This document shows, piece by piece, positions 60,537-64,000 of a DNA stretch of 64,000 nucleotides (its first letter is position 1; the number at the start of each line of letters is the position of its first letter). The notes beneath the pieces were generated by a model. That model was not told the origin of the DNA and did not search any database. It saw nothing but the letters and a program-made list of their open reading frames with translations. The stretch spans positions 67,281 through 131,280 of the forward strand of contig DATMFI010000014.1 of the NCBI GenBank assembly GCA_035556215.1, in the 5' to 3' direction. Source of the DNA: Palsa-892 sp035556215. GTDB lineage: Bacteria > Pseudomonadota > Alphaproteobacteria > Rhizobiales > Xanthobacteraceae. The position numbers were made by a program, and so were the translations under genes.

Positions 60537-60851
60537 CGCGTCCTTGCCCGCGGGCCGGACGTTCGTCTCAGGATTTAGAGAAAACGAGCCCGCCCGCACT
60601 CCTTATGCGGCAATAATCTCGCGGCAAATGCCGAAGAAACGGTTGCTGGCCGGGTTCATGGGGAGACCATGCGGGCGAAAGGCCGCCGCCGTCAAGGCTT
60701 TTGGGGGAACCGCTTTTCGGGGTCTGCGTTAGAGCGTCACAGTCAGCCTGTGGGCGTGATGGCCGTCACAGGCGGTCCGCATTCCTTGCGTTAACAGTGA
60801 TTCAACTCTCTTTGGCGATTCTGCCGGCCTGCCGAATCAGGAATTCAACAC
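60537..60851. other. Intergenic interval upstream of cysS and of the small secreted-protein gene
   Basis: About 315 bases between divergent genes. It should hold the cysS promoter on the left and that of the 97-aa secreted protein on the right, where TTAACAGTGATTCAACTCTC precedes the start by about 60 bases. I see no gene, strong hairpin or repeat. Confidence 0.45.
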
Positions 60852-61145
60852 GTGAAGCGCATTCTTTTGCTGGCCGCCTGCCTGTTGGCCGCGGCCCCCG
60901 TCGTCACCCCCGCTTTGGCCGAAACCCAGATTTTCGTCGTCGACAATACCGACGGCTATGAGATCGACCGCTGCCTTGCCGCCGGAGAGCCCTGCGGAGC
61001 GCTGGCCGCCGCCGCGATCTGCCGCACCCGGCAGTACGAGAAGGCGATCGAGTACGGCAACGTCCGGGCCGAAGAAATCACCGCCAGCGTCGCGCAGCCC
61101 GCCGTCAAGACCGCGCAGGTCGTCGCCGTCACCTGCTCGCGCTGA
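60852..61145 (+). CDS. Small secreted protein, hypothetical
   Basis: 97 aa from a GTG at 60852 with AGGAA ahead. Signal peptide of about 23 residues (RILLLAACLLAAAPVVTPALAE). The mature part has four Cys (RCLAAGEPCGALAAAAICRTR and VTCSR) that may form disulfides in the periplasm, and an acidic N-terminal segment (FVVDNTDGYEIDRC). I recognise similar short proteins in Bradyrhizobium-like genomes only as hypothetical. A terminator follows 20 bases later. Confidence 0.75.
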   Translation: MKRILLLAACLLAAAPVVTPALAETQIFVVDNTDGYEIDRCLAAGEPCGALAAAAICRTRQYEKAIEYGNVRAEEITASVAQPAVKTAQVVAVTCSR

Positions 61146-61165
61146 CGAGCGCCCCGTTCCAACGA

Positions 61166-61195
61166 AAAGGCGGCTGCCGCGGCAGCCGCCTTTTT
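61166..61195. terminator. Bidirectional intrinsic terminator
   Basis: A near-perfect palindrome with AAAA on the left, stem GGCGGCTGCC...GGCAGCCGCC and TTTTT on the right. It lies between the 97-aa gene (ends 61145) and the convergent porin gene (stop 61222) and serves both. Confidence 0.9.
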
Positions 61196-61221
61196 GCTTG
61201 GGAGAGAGAGGGGTAGACTTC

Positions 61222-62097
61222 TTACTTCAACGCTGAGGCCAGGAGATCGAAGGTCAGCTTGGCGACGAACTGGCTCTTGCACCAGCCATCGACACGGTTG
61301 CCCTGCGGCGTGCCCGCGCCGGTCGCCCAGAACGCCTGGCATTCGCCCGCGCTCAGGTTGGTGTCGCTGTAGCGCAGATCGAGCGTGAGCGCCTTCCAGG
61401 TGAAGCCGATGCCGGCATTCCAGGTCGAGTAGCTCGGGACCTTGATGCCCGTGTTGCCGTTGTCGCCGTTGGCAACGTGGAAGTAGCCATAGGCACCCGA
61501 CACGTAGCTGCCGAATGCGCCGAAGGTCGGTCCGACCCACTTGGCATTCGCTTCCCAGTAGTCGGACTGGTTGCCGTAGTTCAGGAGGTTCGGCGAGTAG
61601 TAGACCGCGCCGCCGATGGTCAGCTGATCGGTGACGGCGTAGCTCGCCTTGCCGTAAAATTCGTAGAAGTCGGCGTTATAGAAGCCGGCCGAGACCGGCA
61701 GGATGCGTGCGTAGTTGTAGTAGATATAGCCGAGGTCGAACGTCCACTTGCCGACCGTCGGACGCCAGCCGCCGTAGAAATCGATCTCGGCGCTCGGGTC
61801 GTTCAGGTTGACGCTCGAACCGAGCCAGTTGAGGCCGGTACCGGCGACACCGACGTAGAATTCCTTGTAGCGCGGCTCGAAGTAAGCCGTCGCGGTCGCA
61901 CCGTGGTTCGTCTGCGTGATACCGCGGACGAGATAATCGCTCATCAAACCGCCGCCGAAGGCGATATCGAAATCCGGCGCTGCCGGTGCCGGTGCGGGCG
62001 CGGCTTTGACCGGCATATCGGCGGCGAGCGCCGGACCGGAAAGCGCGAGTGCCAAGGTGGCGGCACCGAGCAGTGTCTTGAAACTTGAGTTGCGCAT
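61222..62097 (-). CDS. TorF-family putative porin
   Basis: 291 aa from the ATG at 62097 with GGGGG ahead; a longer frame to 62277 is unconserved. Signal peptide of 26 residues (KTLLGAATLALALSGPALAADM) followed by a short Ala/Pro-rich linker (KAAPAPAPAAPDF). The mature chain, FDIAFGGGLMSDYLVRGITQTNHGATATAYFEP..., is a beta-barrel of the TIGR02001/TorF type, with alternating hydrophobic strands and YIYYNYARILPVS. It likely forms an outer-membrane channel. The C-terminus FDLLASALK does not end with the usual Phe, which fits this family. Confidence 0.9.
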   Translation of the reverse strand: MRNSSFKTLLGAATLALALSGPALAADMPVKAAPAPAPAAPDFDIAFGGGLMSDYLVRGITQTNHGATATAYFEPRYKEFYVGVAGTGLNWLGSSVNLNDPSAEIDFYGGWRPTVGKWTFDLGYIYYNYARILPVSAGFYNADFYEFYGKASYAVTDQLTIGGAVYYSPNLLNYGNQSDYWEANAKWVGPTFGAFGSYVSGAYGYFHVANGDNGNTGIKVPSYSTWNAGIGFTWKALTLDLRYSDTNLSAGECQAFWATGAGTPQGNRVDGWCKSQFVAKLTFDLLASALK

Positions 62098-62447
62098 ATG
62101 ACCCCCAATTCGCGTGTCTTCGGAAGCCTTTTGAAGATTCGCGGCTTCCCGTTCGCCATGGAAGGTCGGGCCGAAGCCGGTTTTCGGCAACGACATGATT
62201 TGGGCAACGTGCCTACCTGCTAAGCAAACAGGGGTGTTTTCGTAACTGCGCGGCAGGCCGTGATAAAAATGACACATGGGGGAAGCTCATTGCGCGGGAG
62301 ACGGCGCGCGGGCATCTTTCACCCCGCCTTTTATGGGCCAAACAGCGCGGTAACGCTCGACTTTCGCTTCATACTTCGGTCAACATCGCGCTGCTTCGTC
62401 GGCAGATCGGGGCTGCCGACAGCCTGATCGAGCCACTGGAACCGCTC
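62098..62447. other. Divergent regulatory interval between porin and DUF2865 genes
   Basis: 350 bases between divergent starts. A hairpin GGAAGCC (62122-62128) / GGCTTCC (62143-62149) lies in the porin leader. The segment around 62251-62290 (CGTGATAAAAATGACACATGG) looks AT-rich enough for a promoter. No gene or repeat is seen. Confidence 0.45.
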
Positions 62448-63587
62448 ATGATTGCCATGCGAACCGCCGCCCTTGCTGCCCTTGCCGCAGGATCGCTGCT
62501 GGCGATGCCGAATCTCGCGCTCGCCCAGCCGCTGCCGCCGGGCAACGTGCCGGGCGGCCCGCCGCCGGGCGTCTATGGGCCTCCGCCGGTCACCGGCGGG
62601 CCGCAATCGGACGGCGGCAACTCGGCCTGTCTGCGCCTTGAGGGCGCGCTCGCCCAACTCGACGCCGGCGGCAATGCCGGCCCCGATGCCGCGCGCCGCT
62701 ACGAAGAAGCGATCGGCCGCCAGCGCTTCGAACTCGACCAGACCATCATGCAGGGCCGCCGCCTCGGCTGCGATTCCGGCGGCGGATTCTGGATCTTCGG
62801 CAGCCCGCGCCCGCCGCAGTGCGAGCAGATCAACGCCAAGATTTCGCAGCAGCGCGCCAATCTCGAGCGCATGACGAGCGAAGCGAACCGCTCGCGCGGC
62901 GGCTATGACATCAACCGCGACATGCAGCGGCGGCAGCTCCTCGCCTCGCTCGAACAGAACAATTGCGGCCCGCAATATCGCAGCTCGGCGCCGCAGCAGC
63001 AGGCGCGCCAGCGCGGCTTCCTCGAAAAGCTGTTCGGCGGCTGGCAGGAAGAGAGCGACATCAACGCGGCGCCGCTCGAAATGCCGTCGTCCTCGACGTT
63101 CCGCACGCTGTGCGTGCGCAGCTGCGACGGCTATTATTTCCCGGTCAGCTACGCGACGGTGCCGGCGCGCTTCGGCGAAGACGAGCGCACCTGCCAGCGG
63201 CTGTGCCCGGCCCAGGAAGTGCATCTCTATACGCACCGCAATCCGGGCGAGGAAGTCGATCAGGCGGTTTCGACGCAAGGCGTGCCCTATACGCAGCTGC
63301 CGACGGCGTTCAAGTATCGCACCGAATACAATCCGAGTTGCTCGTGCCGCGCGCCGGGCCAGAGCTGGGCCGAGGCGCTCGGCGTCGGCAAGGACCAGAC
63401 CGTGCAGCAGGGCGATATCGTCGTGACGGAAGAGCGCGCCAAGCAACTCGCGCAGCCGAAGCAACGCGGCAATACGAATGTCGCCAATGCGCCCGCGAGC
63501 GGCGACGGCGCGCAGAAAACCGTCACGCGCCCCGACGGCGAGCGCAAGATCCGCATCGTCGGGCCGGAATTCTATCCGGTGCGATAA
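62448..63587 (+). CDS. DUF2865 domain protein, exported
   Basis: 379 aa. Signal peptide in residues 1-26 (MRTAALAALAAGSLLAMPNLALAQ), then a Pro/Gly-rich region (PPGNVPGGPPPGVYGPPPV) and a coiled region with many Arg/Gln. The conserved DUF2865 domain (about residues 220-300) has TLCVRSCDGYYFPVSYATVPARF, then CQRLCPAQEVHLYTHRNPGEEVDQAV, and CSCRAPGQSW, with cysteines likely in disulfides. It ends in a short C-terminal tail. Function unknown; found widely in Hyphomicrobiales. The start is at 62448; a Met at codon 4 (62457) would leave the signal peptide intact. Confidence 0.88.
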   Translation: MIAMRTAALAALAAGSLLAMPNLALAQPLPPGNVPGGPPPGVYGPPPVTGGPQSDGGNSACLRLEGALAQLDAGGNAGPDAARRYEEAIGRQRFELDQTIMQGRRLGCDSGGGFWIFGSPRPPQCEQINAKISQQRANLERMTSEANRSRGGYDINRDMQRRQLLASLEQNNCGPQYRSSAPQQQARQRGFLEKLFGGWQEESDINAAPLEMPSSSTFRTLCVRSCDGYYFPVSYATVPARFGEDERTCQRLCPAQEVHLYTHRNPGEEVDQAVSTQGVPYTQLPTAFKYRTEYNPSCSCRAPGQSWAEALGVGKDQTVQQGDIVVTEERAKQLAQPKQRGNTNVANAPASGDGAQKTVTRPDGERKIRIVGPEFYPVR

Positions 63588-64000
63588 GCTGCGGCCGTTG
63601 TTACGTTCATTCAGCCGCGCGTATTCGTTCTCGCGATCGCTTTTTGAGCGCCGAGGCATCGTCAGCTTCCGCTCGCTCATGAAATAGCGCGCTTGGGGTT
63701 TACCCCATTCGCGCCCTTCCAGATGAGGGCGGCGCGGGACGCCGGAGACTTGCCGGTCTCCACGGTCTCGTGTCGAAAGTGGAAAGACACGAGAGTTGTA
63801 TTTCCGCAGTCGCCGGCTCGTAACCGACGCCCCGCGCACGGTGTTTCTAGGCTTGCTCCGCGCGGCCCCCGGTGGTGTTACTTTGCTAACCACCGCTTTC
63901 GACGCTCAACATCGACTGACGGCCCGGATGAGTCCCCAGATCGATGTCACCGGCGTCCGTGGCGAAGAGCCATCTTCGCCGGGAACACGCAGCTTGGGCC
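63588..64000. other. Non-coding tail with several strong hairpins
   Basis: 413 bases to the window edge without a convincing gene. Hairpins: GGAGAC/GTCTCC (63744-63761), TCTCGTGTC/GACACGAGA (63766-63794), and GGTGGT/ACCACC (about 63870-63893), plus GC-rich complementary blocks around 63730-63870. An ATG at 63928 opens a frame to the edge but has no strong ribosome-binding site. Confidence 0.55.

Noticed and set aside
62331..63893. A 520-codon open frame on the minus strand
   Set aside because: It lies antisense to the DUF2865 gene, starts in non-coding sequence, and its Arg/Ala-rich product is an artefact of G+C-rich codon use.
63928..64000. Start of a gene at the right edge
   Set aside because: Only 24 codons, no strong Shine-Dalgarno, product not recognised.
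1..64000. CRISPR arrays, insertion sequences, integrases, prophage genes or attachment sites
   Set aside because: None were seen on reading; the lone tRNA-Gln has no integrase or duplicated 3' end nearby.

Overview
The window reads as a chromosome segment of an alphaproteobacterium of the order Hyphomicrobiales (Rhizobiales), probably close to the Bradyrhizobium/Rhodopseudomonas/Afipia group. The reasons are the high G+C, the complete acpXL-to-lpxXL cluster for very-long-chain lipid A acylation (37656-42999), an intergenic palindrome of the kind I remember from that group (44460-44508), GANTC (CcrM-type) sites, and many small families typical of these bacteria (DUF2865, TorF-type porin, DUF3309, DUF883). 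The taxonomy is inference; no rRNA is present. The only tRNA is tRNA-Gln(CUG) at 20776-20849.

Left part (1-20.6 kb): regulation and uptake. A LysR regulator, an msrB-msrA pair and a second LysR regulator lead into a long rightward operon (3625-12068). It encodes a succinate dehydrogenase/fumarate reductase-like flavoprotein, an iron-sulfur subunit, an HdrB-like cysteine-rich subunit, and a complete branched-chain-amino-acid-type ABC importer whose binding protein has a Tat signal. A strong terminator follows at 12079-12107. A second block (12280-20575) holds a membrane protein, a PanB-family protein with an altered metal site, a GntR regulator, a DUF6166 protein, another full Liv-type importer with a Tat-type binding protein, a fatty-acid-hydroxylase-family membrane enzyme and a small membrane protein. 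The palindrome TGATATATCA occurs upstream of three transcription units here at nearly constant distance, which suggests one regulon under the local GntR protein.

Middle part (20.9-37.4 kb): a leftward group gcdH - bioB - CoA-transferase - TPP enzyme; an SAF-domain oxidoreductase; an RND efflux permease with its adaptor; a VapBC-like pair whose toxin has lost expected acidic residues; a copper chaperone with a DUF2946 protein; and two hydrolase-like proteins flanking an ICMT-family methyltransferase.

Right part (37.6-64 kb): the lipid A very-long-chain acyl cluster (ACP, dehydratase, two ketosynthases of which one lacks the catalytic Cys, a dehydrogenase and an acyltransferase). After it come a DUF3606 protein, a rhodanese, a gene broken by one in-frame TGA, motA/motB-like stator genes, mmsA, a GST, a double-DUF3592 protein, pssA-psd-ABC exporter, a LOG-family protein, membrane/stress proteins, and a leftward cysS - GNAT - small ORF - cimA operon. 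The window ends with a secreted small protein, a TorF-type porin, a DUF2865 protein, and a highly structured non-coding tail.

The most unusual items are the TGATATATCA regulon with its non-canonical PanB, the Sdh/Hdr-like redox module placed in a Liv-transporter operon, the CLF-like ketosynthase, and the in-frame stop at 43978.
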